Shown: one piece after another, positions 57,801 to 64,000 of the stretch
How the letters are laid out: every line of letters begins with the position of its first letter
How positions within the stretch are numbered: position 1 is the first letter of the stretch
NCBI RefSeq assembly: GCF_001887355.1
Contig: NZ_MPIN01000006.1
Coordinates: 1-64,000 of the forward strand
DNA from: Cystobacter ferrugineus
Lineage (GTDB): Bacteria > Myxococcota > Myxococcia > Myxococcales > Myxococcaceae
DNA length: 64,000 nucleotides
Reading direction: 5' to 3'
Program-made: the position numbers and the translations under genes
The notes under the pieces: generated by a model
What the model was told of the DNA's origin: nothing
Seen by the model: the letters and a program-made list of their open reading frames with translations, nothing else
The model's database searches: none

Positions 57801-58029
57801 GCCGCTGGAGCGGGCGGTGGCGCTCTCCACGCGGGTAGAGTTGGCTCCCCCCGAGCTGGCCCGGGCGCACTTCGCGCTCGCCCGCGTCCTCTGGCAGTCA
57901 CACGAGGAGCGGCCCCGGGCGCTCGCCCTGGCACGGCAGGCCCAGGAGGCCTACGCACGGAGCGCGCCCGCATACACACCTCGTGCGCGCGAGGTGCGCT
58001 CCTGGTTGTCCGCCCACGGCCCCTCCTGA
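54898..58029 (+). CDS. Ser/Thr protein kinase with anti-sigma-type zinc motif and TPR repeats
   Basis: A 1043-residue hybrid. Residues 4-36 read CPDENELLEWEEGRLS...HLDGCASC, the H-x3-C-x2-C zinc motif of anti-sigma (ZAS) domains. The kinase domain follows: VGEGGMGVVFAAYD (P-loop), EVAIKLLKPG (catalytic Lys), LVHRDFKPDNVLLGDD (HRD) and VTDFGLAHAG (DFG). One membrane span (AAALATGVAASAAAGFGLAW) separates it from a periplasmic part of ~650 residues rich in TPRs (for example LADVLTGMGMALNALGRYAEAERHHARALALIE). Start ATG 54898. The sigma factor gene 60 bp downstream is its obvious partner. Confidence 0.93.
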   Translation: MTPCPDENELLEWEEGRLSADAVARLEAHLDGCASCCAVVAGLRGEEALPARGQESPAALGPGSTLGPGARVGRYVLLRRVGEGGMGVVFAAYDPDLDREVAIKLLKPGAVADAEARGRLVREAQALARLSHPNVAIVHDVGQDGDTVFLAMELVRGRTLRHWLTEAPRPWREVLSRFLQAGQGLAAAHAVGLVHRDFKPDNVLLGDDGQVRVTDFGLAHAGPSPLAPPELSAREDPAQQAPPPPPGGATLTGVRLGTPAYMSPEQWRGLRADARSDQFSFCVALYEALFGQRPFTGGTAEERVRALREGRVTPPRGSRVPGAVRDAVLRGLAAEPTSRHPSLDALLGRLESGDRARRWRWAAALATGVAASAAAGFGLAWGDAAQMCTGFETRLEGTWDATRRARLEQRFRQGALPVPGDAFESTARALDAYAQALVAQERQSCEDTRVRQAQSERLMDLRAACLDGRRQALHVLVELLEGGEREALTRASEAARQLPSLAACADRDALARVDPLPEAPEARRELAALRRELDGLRVQGSAGFHARALPRLEEVVAALRGLGHRPTLAWALLLLGELRGTAGSFTEAREVLEEAVRVAEAGHDDETAARAWNRLLYTEVQGMGLVKEAQRTARMAEAALERLGPEASLEVAAELRRVRGSLSYRQGEYARALTDASEALSLLERARGPRDVALADVLTGMGMALNALGRYAEAERHHARALALIEAVYGHEHPLRAAHLNNVATALRLQGKVAEAVQRYGEALALAERLLGAEHSSTSMIRVNLGDALSRQGQLTQALTHYERALASLRKGGDGDQPRVANVLLSLGNVRADLGELPLAEAAYREALALQEAELGPRHPDVALSRNNLGWVAMDAGRLHDARAHFEAARALWEATLGPNHPKVASALYNLGHVELRLRRVRPALVHLRRALEVREQSLGAEHPRVAQTLALLGEALVEGGQLREAREPLERAVALSTRVELAPPELARAHFALARVLWQSHEERPRALALARQAQEAYARSAPAYTPRAREVRSWLSAHGPS

Positions 58030-58050
58030 GCCGGGGCGCCGTGGCTCATT

Positions 58051-58068
58051 CCCGCCCGCGTGGGCGGG
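58051..58068 (+). other. Hairpin between kinase and sigma-factor genes
   Basis: CCCGCCC-GCGT-GGGCGGG forms a 7-bp G:C stem between the kinase stop and the sigma-factor ribosome-binding site. It could reduce read-through or limit sigma expression. No U-tract follows. Confidence 0.4.
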
Positions 58069-58088
58069 CTTGTCGGTGGAGGTGATGC

Positions 58089-58970
58089 GTGACATCCGAG
58101 CAGACCGAGTCCTTCCTGTCGCGGGCGCCGCACGCGCTCGTCCCGGCGCTGAGGGCGCTTCCCGGCCTGGAGGAAACGCTCGCGCGGCTGGTGCGGGAGG
58201 CGCGCGAGGCGTGGCCGGAGGTACGCATGGACGAAGGGGCCTTCCTGGCGCACGTGGCGGAGCGGCTGCCCCCCACGGGAGAGGCCCGCGAGGTGCTCGC
58301 GAGCCTGCGCGCGGAGGATGTCTTCCTGGTCTTCGCCTGCGTACGGGGGGAGGCGCGGGCGCTCGAGGCGCTCGACGCGCACGTGCTGTCCCAGTTGGGC
58401 ACGTGGCTGCCGCGCGAGCCTCCCGCCCTCGTGGACGAGCTGCGGCAACTGTTGCGCCAGCGGCTGTTGGTCCCGGTGGAGGGGGCCCCGCCGAAGCTGG
58501 CCTCCTACTCCGGGCGCGGTCCGCTGGGACAGTGGGTGCGGGCGGTGGCGCTGCGGCTCCACATCGACCGGCAGCGCGCCGCGCCGCGCGAGCTGCCACT
58601 GGAGGAGGCCCCGGTGGCGCTGGCGGAGCGGCTGGGCGCGGACCCCGAGCTGGCCTTCATCCGCGAGCGGCACCAGGAGGACTTCCGCGTGGCCTTCCGC
58701 GCCGCGCTGGGGCGGCTGGAGGCCCGGGAGCGGAACCTGCTGCGGCTGCACCACGTGCACGGCCTGTCCATGGACGCGGTGAGCGCCACCTACCAGGCGC
58801 CCCGCTCCACCGTGGCGCGCTGGATTGCCCGCGCCCGCGACCGGCTGCTGGCGCTCACCCGCGAGGAGCTGACGGCGCGGCTGGGGCTGTCGCCCGACGA
58901 GCTGGACAGCCTGCTGCGCCTCGTGCGCAGCCAGCTCGACGTCAGCCTGCGCCAGCTCATGGCGGACTGA
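58089..58970 (+). CDS. Sigma-70-family factor of the myxobacterial kinase-linked type
   Basis: A 293-residue sigma factor starting at GTG 58089 with GGAGG six bases upstream. Region 2 is divergent (SYSGRGPLGQWVRAVALRLHIDRQR); region 4 is clear (LEARERNLLRLHHVHGLSMDAVSATYQAPRSTVARWIARARDRLLA). It resembles the lineage-specific Myxococcales sigma group (TIGR03001, recalled) whose genes often follow TPR kinases. Regulation by the adjacent kinase, directly through its zinc motif or by phosphorylation, is a reasonable inference. Target promoters are unknown; the next genes encode secreted proteins. Confidence 0.87.
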   Translation: MTSEQTESFLSRAPHALVPALRALPGLEETLARLVREAREAWPEVRMDEGAFLAHVAERLPPTGEAREVLASLRAEDVFLVFACVRGEARALEALDAHVLSQLGTWLPREPPALVDELRQLLRQRLLVPVEGAPPKLASYSGRGPLGQWVRAVALRLHIDRQRAAPRELPLEEAPVALAERLGADPELAFIRERHQEDFRVAFRAALGRLEARERNLLRLHHVHGLSMDAVSATYQAPRSTVARWIARARDRLLALTREELTARLGLSPDELDSLLRLVRSQLDVSLRQLMAD

Positions 58971-59022
58971 TTTTTTTCGGCTCCGCGTGGGACGCGCGCC
59001 ACCTTTCTCCGTCCTTGAGAAG

Positions 59023-59029
59023 AAAGGAG
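59023..59029 (+). promoter_or_regulatory. Strong ribosome-binding site of the small peptide gene
   Basis: AAAGGAG five bases before ATG 59035, one of the better sites in the window, which argues that this short frame is translated. Confidence 0.65.
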
Positions 59030-59034
59030 CGCCG

Positions 59035-59154
59035 ATGAGCCATCAGCACCAGACAACCGCATCCACCGCCGGTCTTGCCTTGTCACTGCTGGTGGGACTC
59101 AGCGCGGTGCCTGGCGTCGCCCAAGTCTGTTGTTCCAACCCACGCTGGCGCTGA
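59035..59154 (+). CDS. Small exported peptide candidate (39 aa)
   Basis: A short frame missed by length cut-offs. It has an excellent ribosome-binding site. The N-terminus (MSHQHQTTAST) is followed by a hydrophobic core (AGLALSLLVGLSAVPGVAQ) with a signal-peptidase-like end at AQ. Cleavage there would leave VCCSNPRWR, nine residues with a vicinal Cys pair. It sits 64 bp after the sigma-factor gene and 28 bp before the metalloprotease gene. It could be a real secreted peptide or a gene truncated by a stop; no longer continuation is seen. Confidence 0.5.
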   Translation: MSHQHQTTASTAGLALSLLVGLSAVPGVAQVCCSNPRWR

Positions 59155-59182
59155 ATTCCAGCACTCACCTGCGGAGATGAGC

Positions 59183-60406
59183 ATGACGAAGAAACCTACG
59201 CGTTCTTGGGCCGTACCACTGGCGCTCCTGGGCGTGGTTGGATGCACCAACGCCGAGGTCGATGACTCGAGCGAGTCCGCTCCGAAGGACGCTCACGTGA
59301 CGGCGTGGGTGCCCGGGACGCCGATGCCCACCCATGCGCACGCCGAAGGAACGGAGCACTCGCTCGAGATCGACTGGATCCGCCAGGGAGGATCGCTCGA
59401 GGACTTGACCGACCACTCGGCGTTGGTCATCCGCGGTCAGGTGGAGTCCACGCGCTTCGATGTCATCCGCACCTACGCGCAGTCCAAGTCGGAGACGCAG
59501 CCCTCCGGCGAGGAGAGCGGCATCTCCAGCGACCTTCCGGTGACCATCGCGACCGTGAGGATCGGCGACATCGCGCGCTCCTCGATGGCGCTCGAGAGCG
59601 CCTCGGGCGGCACGATCGCGCAGGGCACCACCGTGGACGTCATGTTCCCCGGCGGACTGCTCTCCGACGGATGCACGCTCGCGCCGAAAGACAACCCGCT
59701 GCCGAAGGTGGGCGAGCAGGCGGTCCTCTTCCTCACGCCGCAAGGGGGCACCGAGCCCATGGCCGCGCGCTCCATGACGGGCGTCTATTCCGTGACCGGC
59801 GGACCCATGGGTCGAGTCCAGGTGCAGGACGATCTCGTCCAAGGCGAGCCGGTCGACGCGCTGCTCGACCGGGTCGAGGCCCGCGCGCGGGCCGTCCAGT
59901 ACATGGGCCCCGACACGCGCAAGGTGCCTGCCCAGGAGCCGACTGCCCAGAACTGGTGTGGGGTTCGACTCTTTGGCTACAAGTGGTGCCGGAGGCCCGC
60001 GAACATCACCTACACGGACTACACGAGCACGCGTTGGCCCGTCGGCGACGCCTTGAACGCATGGATGTACACGGGCGTCTCGAACAGCTTGTACCTCTAC
60101 TGGCGTTCCAGCGGCACCTCCGATGTCATGGTTTACGAGGGCTACTACGGCTACACCGGCTGGTACGGGTACACCTGGAACTCCGCATCGGGCGGCTGCA
60201 TGAGCGGAAGCACGGTGAAGCTGAACAACACGTACCACACGGGCTCGCACTACGCGAAGACCGTCGCGATCCACGAAATCGGGCACACCATCGGCATCGA
60301 ACACCATACGAACTGCAACTCGATCATGTACACGGACCCCACCCAGTGCGCGGCCTCCATCACGTCCTGCGACGCGCAGGTGGCGTCGCAGCTCTATCCG
60401 TACTGA
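59183..60406 (+). CDS. Matrixin-like zinc metalloprotease lipoprotein
   Basis: A 407-residue exported protein. A lipobox ends the signal peptide (WAVPLALLGVVGCTN). Residues ~50-240 form a beta-rich domain (LVIRGQVESTRFDVIR). The C-terminal catalytic part has HEIGHTIGIEHHTNCNSIMY: HExxHxxGxxH zinc ligands with the Met-turn SIMY a few residues on, typical of matrixin-type metzincins. The Tyr/Gly-rich YEGYYGYTGWYGYTW segment is odd. GGAG upstream favours ATG 59183 over the one at 59177. The REP-like repeats start immediately after its stop. Confidence 0.86.
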   Translation: MTKKPTRSWAVPLALLGVVGCTNAEVDDSSESAPKDAHVTAWVPGTPMPTHAHAEGTEHSLEIDWIRQGGSLEDLTDHSALVIRGQVESTRFDVIRTYAQSKSETQPSGEESGISSDLPVTIATVRIGDIARSSMALESASGGTIAQGTTVDVMFPGGLLSDGCTLAPKDNPLPKVGEQAVLFLTPQGGTEPMAARSMTGVYSVTGGPMGRVQVQDDLVQGEPVDALLDRVEARARAVQYMGPDTRKVPAQEPTAQNWCGVRLFGYKWCRRPANITYTDYTSTRWPVGDALNAWMYTGVSNSLYLYWRSSGTSDVMVYEGYYGYTGWYGYTWNSASGGCMSGSTVKLNNTYHTGSHYAKTVAIHEIGHTIGIEHHTNCNSIMYTDPTQCAASITSCDAQVASQLYPY

Positions 60407-60410
60407 GTGC

Positions 60411-60515
60411 AGACAAGGTGTCAGACAAGGTGTCAGACGCCTTGGGCAAGGTGTCTGACACCTCGTAGGAAGCAAGGTGTCGGAACGAGTCTCTGACACC
60501 TTCCCCGGACACCTT
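60411..60515. repeat. REP-like cluster of GGTGTC/GACACC repeats
   Basis: Two perfect tandem copies of AGACAAGGTGTC (60411-60434) are followed by the palindrome GGTGTCTGACACC (60450-60462), another GCAAGGTGTC (60472-60481), and the inverted forms CTGACACCTT (60493-60502) and GGACACCTT (60507-60515). The arrangement of direct and inverted units is like REP/BIME sequences mobilised by RAYT transposases. No transposase gene is in the window. Confidence 0.75.
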
Positions 60516-60548
60516 CCGCGCCAGGCGCTCCCCTGCCCGTCCCCTTTG

Positions 60549-60667
60549 GCAAGGGGCCCCTTCCCTCCCACGTCTCAGGTCTTGGACGGCCAGGAAGAGA
60601 TGGCCGCTCCCTCCCCCGGCTCGCTGCCAGCATCGGGTGGACATTGGACCCGGGTCGGGGTGTGCCT
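60549..60667 (+). repeat. Dispersed repeat, copy B
   Basis: Second copy of the repeat at 54461-54550. It has the same 20-base core (60614-60633), with insertions and several base changes outside it. It lies between the REP-like cluster and the MITE-like element. Confidence 0.6.
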
Positions 60668-60698
60668 TTGCGCGGCCGCCCCCAGCCTATCCCTGATG

Positions 60699-60814
60699 GG
60701 GTGCTGAAAAACGCCTTCGGCATCCAGACGACCCACTACCAGAGGGATGAGGCATCGGGACCGAACTTCAAATGTTGGGTGAATAGCAGGGGTTCTGATC
60801 CTTTTTCAGCAGCC
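60699..60814. mobile_element. MITE-like element, 116 bp
   Basis: Terminal inverted repeats GGGTGCTGAAAAA (60699-60711) and TTTTTCAGCAGCC (60802-60814) match at 12 of 13 positions. The interior has no open frame and is less G+C-rich than its surroundings. The ends resemble those of some insertion-sequence families that begin GGNTGCTGAAAAA. No clear target duplication is visible, so it may be old. Confidence 0.65.
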
Positions 60815-60863
60815 TGCCAGGTCGCCTGCATCATGACGGTTCCGCGGGGCGTAGAGGCATCTC

Positions 60864-62804
60864 ATGTCGCTGACAAGGCTTCTTTTTGGAAGGCCCATTC
60901 CGAACGGCGAGGAAGAGGAAGAGAGAATCGGCTCGCTGGCCGGTATTCCCGTGCTCGGCCTGGACGCGCTCGCCTCGGCGGCATACGGCCCCGAGGCCGC
61001 GCTCACCGTGCTGCTCGTGCTGGGCACGGGCGGCCTCCGGTACATCGTCCCGCTGATGCTCGTCATCGTGGCGGTGCTGCTCATCGTGCAGTTCTCCTAT
61101 CGGCAGACGATCGCCGCCTACCCGGATGGAGGGGGTTCCTACTCGGTGGCACGGGAGAACCTGGGGAGGAAGTCGGCGATGCTGGCGGCGGCGGCCCTGG
61201 CGCTCGACTACATTCTCAACGTCGCGGTGGCCATCTCCGCGGGAGTGGGAGCGCTGGTGTCCGCGGTGCCCGCCTTGTTCCCCCACATGCTATTGCTCTG
61301 TCTGGCGTTGCTTGCCTTGTTGACGCTGGTGAACTTGCGAGGCGTCCGCACCACGGGACTCATCTTCATGTCCCCCACGTACCTCTTCGTGGGTTGCCTG
61401 GGGGTCACCCTCCTGGTGGGCATGGTGAAGGTGTTGGGCGCGCACGGCAGCCCACAGCCCGTGGTGCAACCATCCCCTCTGCCGGCTGGCATCTCCTCCG
61501 CCAGCCTCTGGCTGCTGGCACATGCCTTCGCCAGCGGCTGTACCGCCATGACGGGGGTGGAAGCGGTCAGCAACGGCATCCCCATCTTCCGTGAGCCACG
61601 CACGCACCGCGCTCAGCGGACGCTGGCCGCCATCGTCGGCATCCTGGTGGCGCTGCTGGGCGGGGTGGCCCTCCTGTCCCACGCCTACGGCATCGGCGCG
61701 ACCCCCCCAGGCCAGGAGGGCTATCAGAGCGTCCTGTCCCAGCTCATCGCCGCCGTGGCCGGACGCGGCGCCTTCTACTACGTCGGCATCGCCGCCATCG
61801 TCTCCGTGCTGTGCCTGTCGGCCAACACCAGCTTCGCGGACTTCCCGCGTGTCTGCCGCGTGCTGGCGCTCGACGGCTATCTCCCCGCGGCCTTCGCCCA
61901 CGCTGGGCGGCGGATGGTGTACTCCACGGGGATCATCATCCTGTCGCTGCTGTCCGGCGCGCTGCTCGTGGTCTTCGGGGGAGTGACGGACCACCTCATC
62001 CCGCTGTTCGCCGTGGGCGCCTTGTCGGCCTTCACCCTCTCACAGACAGGCATGGTGCTGCATTGGCGGCGTGTGGGCGGAGAGCGGGCGCGGCGCTTCA
62101 TCTGGGTGAATGGGGTGGGGGCCGTCACGACCGGCGTCACGCTGTGCGTGGTGGCGGTGGCCAAGTTCACCGAGGGCGCCTGGCTCACCCTTGTCTTCAT
62201 CCCCCTGGCCTACTTGCTGTTCCGCGCCACGCACGCCCACTACACCCGCGTGGAGCGGGTCACCGCCGCCAACCGGCCGATGGAGGTGGGCCCCCTCTCC
62301 CCACCCGTGGTGGTGGTTCCCATGAAGCGCCTGGATCAGGTGACCGAGAAGGGCCTGCGCTTCGCGCTGACCATCTCTCCCGAGGTCCACGCGGTCCAGG
62401 TCCGCGCCCACCCGCGGGAGTGTGGTGACCTCGCCGCCCGGTGGAAGAGCCATGTGGAGGAGCCGCTACGGAGCGCGGGCCTGCCGATGCCCAGGCTCGT
62501 CGTGCTCGACTCCACGTACCGGCAACTGGTGGATCCACTCCTCGGCTACGTCCGCGAGTTGTCCGCTGCTCACCCGGAGAGCTTCATCGCGGTCATCGTC
62601 CCAGAGCTCATCGAGCGGCGCTGGTACCACTTCCTTCTCCACAGCCACACGGCCACGCTGCTGAAGATGATGCTCCTGTTCCGGGGAGGGCCGCGGGTCG
62701 TGGTCATCAATGCGCCCTGGTACCTGAGGGAGCGTCGGCGCTCCGCGGCGTCCACATCGATGCCACCGCGAAGAAGCGTGAGTTCCCGCCCGAGCCCGTC
62801 GTGA
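60864..62804 (+). CDS. KimA-like potassium/proton symporter (APC superfamily)
   Basis: A 646-residue transporter with about twelve membrane helices and a cytoplasmic C-terminal domain of ~150 residues. Diagnostic segments shared with Bacillus KimA/YdaO: LGLDALASAAYGPEAAL, QTIAAYPDGGGSYSVARENLG, LDYILNVAVAISAGVGALVSAVPALFPH, NLRGVRTTG. The C-terminal part (VVVVPMKRLDQVTEKGLRFAL) is a USP-like domain as in KimA. Potassium import is the likely role, but the family also contains amino-acid permeases. The last ~25 residues (RRSAASTSMPPRRSVSS) are atypical and may come from a late frameshift. AGAGG precedes ATG 60864. Confidence 0.85.
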   Translation: MSLTRLLFGRPIPNGEEEEERIGSLAGIPVLGLDALASAAYGPEAALTVLLVLGTGGLRYIVPLMLVIVAVLLIVQFSYRQTIAAYPDGGGSYSVARENLGRKSAMLAAAALALDYILNVAVAISAGVGALVSAVPALFPHMLLLCLALLALLTLVNLRGVRTTGLIFMSPTYLFVGCLGVTLLVGMVKVLGAHGSPQPVVQPSPLPAGISSASLWLLAHAFASGCTAMTGVEAVSNGIPIFREPRTHRAQRTLAAIVGILVALLGGVALLSHAYGIGATPPGQEGYQSVLSQLIAAVAGRGAFYYVGIAAIVSVLCLSANTSFADFPRVCRVLALDGYLPAAFAHAGRRMVYSTGIIILSLLSGALLVVFGGVTDHLIPLFAVGALSAFTLSQTGMVLHWRRVGGERARRFIWVNGVGAVTTGVTLCVVAVAKFTEGAWLTLVFIPLAYLLFRATHAHYTRVERVTAANRPMEVGPLSPPVVVVPMKRLDQVTEKGLRFALTISPEVHAVQVRAHPRECGDLAARWKSHVEEPLRSAGLPMPRLVVLDSTYRQLVDPLLGYVRELSAAHPESFIAVIVPELIERRWYHFLLHSHTATLLKMMLLFRGGPRVVVINAPWYLRERRRSAASTSMPPRRSVSSRPSPS

Positions 62805-62970
62805 CGTGAGCGCGGAAACGTGAGCGGGTCCGTCGCCCCCACGAAGGAGGCGGAAGCGATGGACAAGGAAAGCCGCGCACCACCTGGGAGCGCGGCCTGG
62901 GCAGACGTGTGCCCAGGGTCCCCCTTTGTCTGGGCGGAGTCGCGCGCCAGGCCGTAGAGCCACGTGTTGC

Positions 62971-62983
62971 TTGAACTGTTCAA
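62971..62983. promoter_or_regulatory. Palindrome upstream of the ceramidase gene
   Basis: TTGAACTGTTCAA is a perfect inverted repeat (6 bp arms, one central base) 102 bases before the ceramidase ATG, inside an A+T-richer stretch. It could be an operator; no factor is implied. Confidence 0.35.
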
Positions 62984-63072
62984 CATCGGGCACGACGCCA
63001 GACCATATGTACTCACGAAAACCACACGACTGATACGTTACTTGATGCTTTTATTTTCTGTCAGGAACAGAT

Positions 63073-63078
63073 GGGAGG
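63073..63078 (+). promoter_or_regulatory. Ribosome-binding site fixing the ceramidase start
   Basis: GGGAGG six bases before ATG 63085 decides the start of the partial last gene. Confidence 0.65.
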
Positions 63079-63084
63079 ATGTTC

Positions 63085-64000
63085 ATGCGGACAATCATAG
63101 ACAGGGCTCATCGGATTCTTTCCTTGCTGCTCTGGGGATGCATCGTCAGTGCCCCCGGGTGCGTGGAGAGCGCCCGGGACAACAACTCGTTGTCGGAAGA
63201 GACGGGACATCAAAGGGACCATCAGGGCATGAGCGGAGTGACCGCCCAATCCGGTGGCAACGTCTTCCTCATCGGCAGCGGCATCTATGACATCACCGGC
63301 CCGGCCGGAGAAATCACGATGATGGGATTCGCCGTCTCGGAGCAGAAAACCGCCGGCATCCACATGAGGCTGCGGTCACGCGCTTTCGTCATTGGCGACG
63401 GTACCAGGCGGGTCGTCTTCGTCAGCGCGGACCTGGGCCAGCTCTTCCAGAGCGTGAAACTGAAAGTGAGTGAGAAGATCGCGGCCAATGCCGAACTCGC
63501 GCAGTATTACAACACGAAAAACGTCCTCCTGTCGGCGACGCATACCCACAGCGGCCCCGGGGGATATTCGGGGTATTTCCTGTATGACGCGACCGTCAAC
63601 GGGTTCGTGAAACAGAATTTCGACGCCATCGTGGAGGGCATCTACCAGTCCATCCTGCGCGCCCACAACAACGTGAAGCCCGGGAGGATCCTCGTCAACG
63701 AAGGAACGCTCGAGGGCGTCGGCGGCAACCGCGCGGTGGAAGCCTACAACAACAACCCCGCGGCGGAGCGGGCCCGGTATGAAGGCATCACGGACAAGAC
63801 CATGACACTCCTGAAGCTCGTCGGCCTCGATGGCGAGGAGATCGGCATGGTGAACTGGTACGCGGTGCACCCGGACAGCATCGGCCCCGGGAACAAGTTG
63901 ATCAGCGGCGACAACAAGGGCTGGGCGTCGTACCTCTTCGAGAAGGACAAGGGGGCGGACTACCTGGCGTCCAAGACGTTCGTGGCCGCGTTCGCGCAGT
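63085..64000 (+). CDS. Neutral ceramidase (N-terminal part, cut by window end)
   Basis: About 305 residues of a neutral/alkaline ceramidase, which hydrolyses ceramide to sphingosine and fatty acid. A signal peptide with a lipobox-like end (ILSLLLWGCIVSAPGC) is followed by the catalytic domain: GSGIYDITGPAGEITMMGFA, RAFVIGDGTRRVVFVSADLGQL, the zinc-binding ATHTHSGPGGYSGYFLYD, and VNWYAVHPDSIGPGNKLISGDNKGWAS. These match the Pseudomonas and mammalian enzymes. The serine nucleophile region (GDVSPN) should lie just beyond position 64000. Myxobacteria themselves make sphingolipids, so it may act on own or foreign lipids. Confidence 0.93.
   Translation, partial: MRTIIDRAHRILSLLLWGCIVSAPGCVESARDNNSLSEETGHQRDHQGMSGVTAQSGGNVFLIGSGIYDITGPAGEITMMGFAVSEQKTAGIHMRLRSRAFVIGDGTRRVVFVSADLGQLFQSVKLKVSEKIAANAELAQYYNTKNVLLSATHTHSGPGGYSGYFLYDATVNGFVKQNFDAIVEGIYQSILRAHNNVKPGRILVNEGTLEGVGGNRAVEAYNNNPAAERARYEGITDKTMTLLKLVGLDGEEIGMVNWYAVHPDSIGPGNKLISGDNKGWASYLFEKDKGADYLASKTFVAAFAQ

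Noticed and set aside
60411-60515. CRISPR array
   Set aside because: The repeats are short, in both orientations and irregularly spaced, with no spacers of constant length and no cas genes.
62441-62809. Alternative C-terminal frame of the KimA-like gene
   Set aside because: It mostly overlaps clear USP-like domain coding sequence in the main frame. A late frameshift remains possible but only affects the last ~25 residues.

Overview
The window looks like a chromosome segment of a myxobacterium, probably suborder Cystobacterineae (Cystobacter/Archangium/Melittangium-like). The evidence is very high G+C throughout, dense genes in both orientations, and a Ser/Thr kinase with TPRs next to a myxobacterial-type sigma-70 factor. 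Lipoprotein vWA, M11-type and matrixin-like secreted hydrolases and several hybrid signalling proteins fit the same picture. Genus-level placement is inference.

Layout. 0-0.8 kb: the tRNA-Thr(TGT)/Tyr(GTA)/Gly(TCC)/Thr(GGT)-tuf operon on the minus strand, the same order as thrU-tyrU-glyT-thrT-tufB of E. coli. 0.8-18.6 kb: mostly housekeeping genes (rlmB, a DsbD-alpha-like protein, a RimK-type ligase, a vWA lipoprotein, a HAD phosphatase, hrpB, a 7Fe ferredoxin, aspartate-semialdehyde dehydrogenase, a rhodanese, tRNA-Cys, purL). 18.9-26.8 kb: a molybdopterin oxidoreductase, a metaxin/FAXC-like GST, a SpoIID/LytB-like protein, a TonB-family protein and a CDF transporter. 26.9-42 kb: a one-carbon/methionine neighbourhood. 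It holds an ArsR-methyltransferase fusion coupled to a methionine synthase split into two genes, gcvTHP, metF and folD, interleaved with a histidine kinase, an epoxide-hydrolase-like enzyme and an ADP-ribosylglycohydrolase. 42-46 kb: a J-domain protein, a PAS histidine kinase whose N-terminus looks frameshifted, and small membrane or Cys-cluster proteins.

46.2-50.6 kb is the most interesting accessory block. It is a compact four-gene operon: an acyl carrier protein, a cyclopropane-synthase-fold methyltransferase, a ferritin-like acyl-ACP desaturase and a fatty acyl-AMP ligase, with a hotdog thioesterase facing it. It reads as a self-contained line that activates a free fatty acid, loads it on a dedicated carrier, desaturates it and then methylates it. 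There is no PKS or NRPS in view.

50.7-64 kb: secreted hydrolases (M11-type protease, SGNH esterase with ricin-type lectin domain, matrixin-like metalloprotease, neutral ceramidase cut by the window end). Between them lie a Ser/Thr kinase carrying an anti-sigma-type zinc motif beside its sigma factor, a 39-residue secreted peptide candidate, and a KimA-like potassium transporter. The long non-coding gaps here contain dispersed repeats, a REP-like cluster and a MITE-like element. Starts given below differ from the longest open frame where a ribosome-binding site or family conservation supports a shorter protein.
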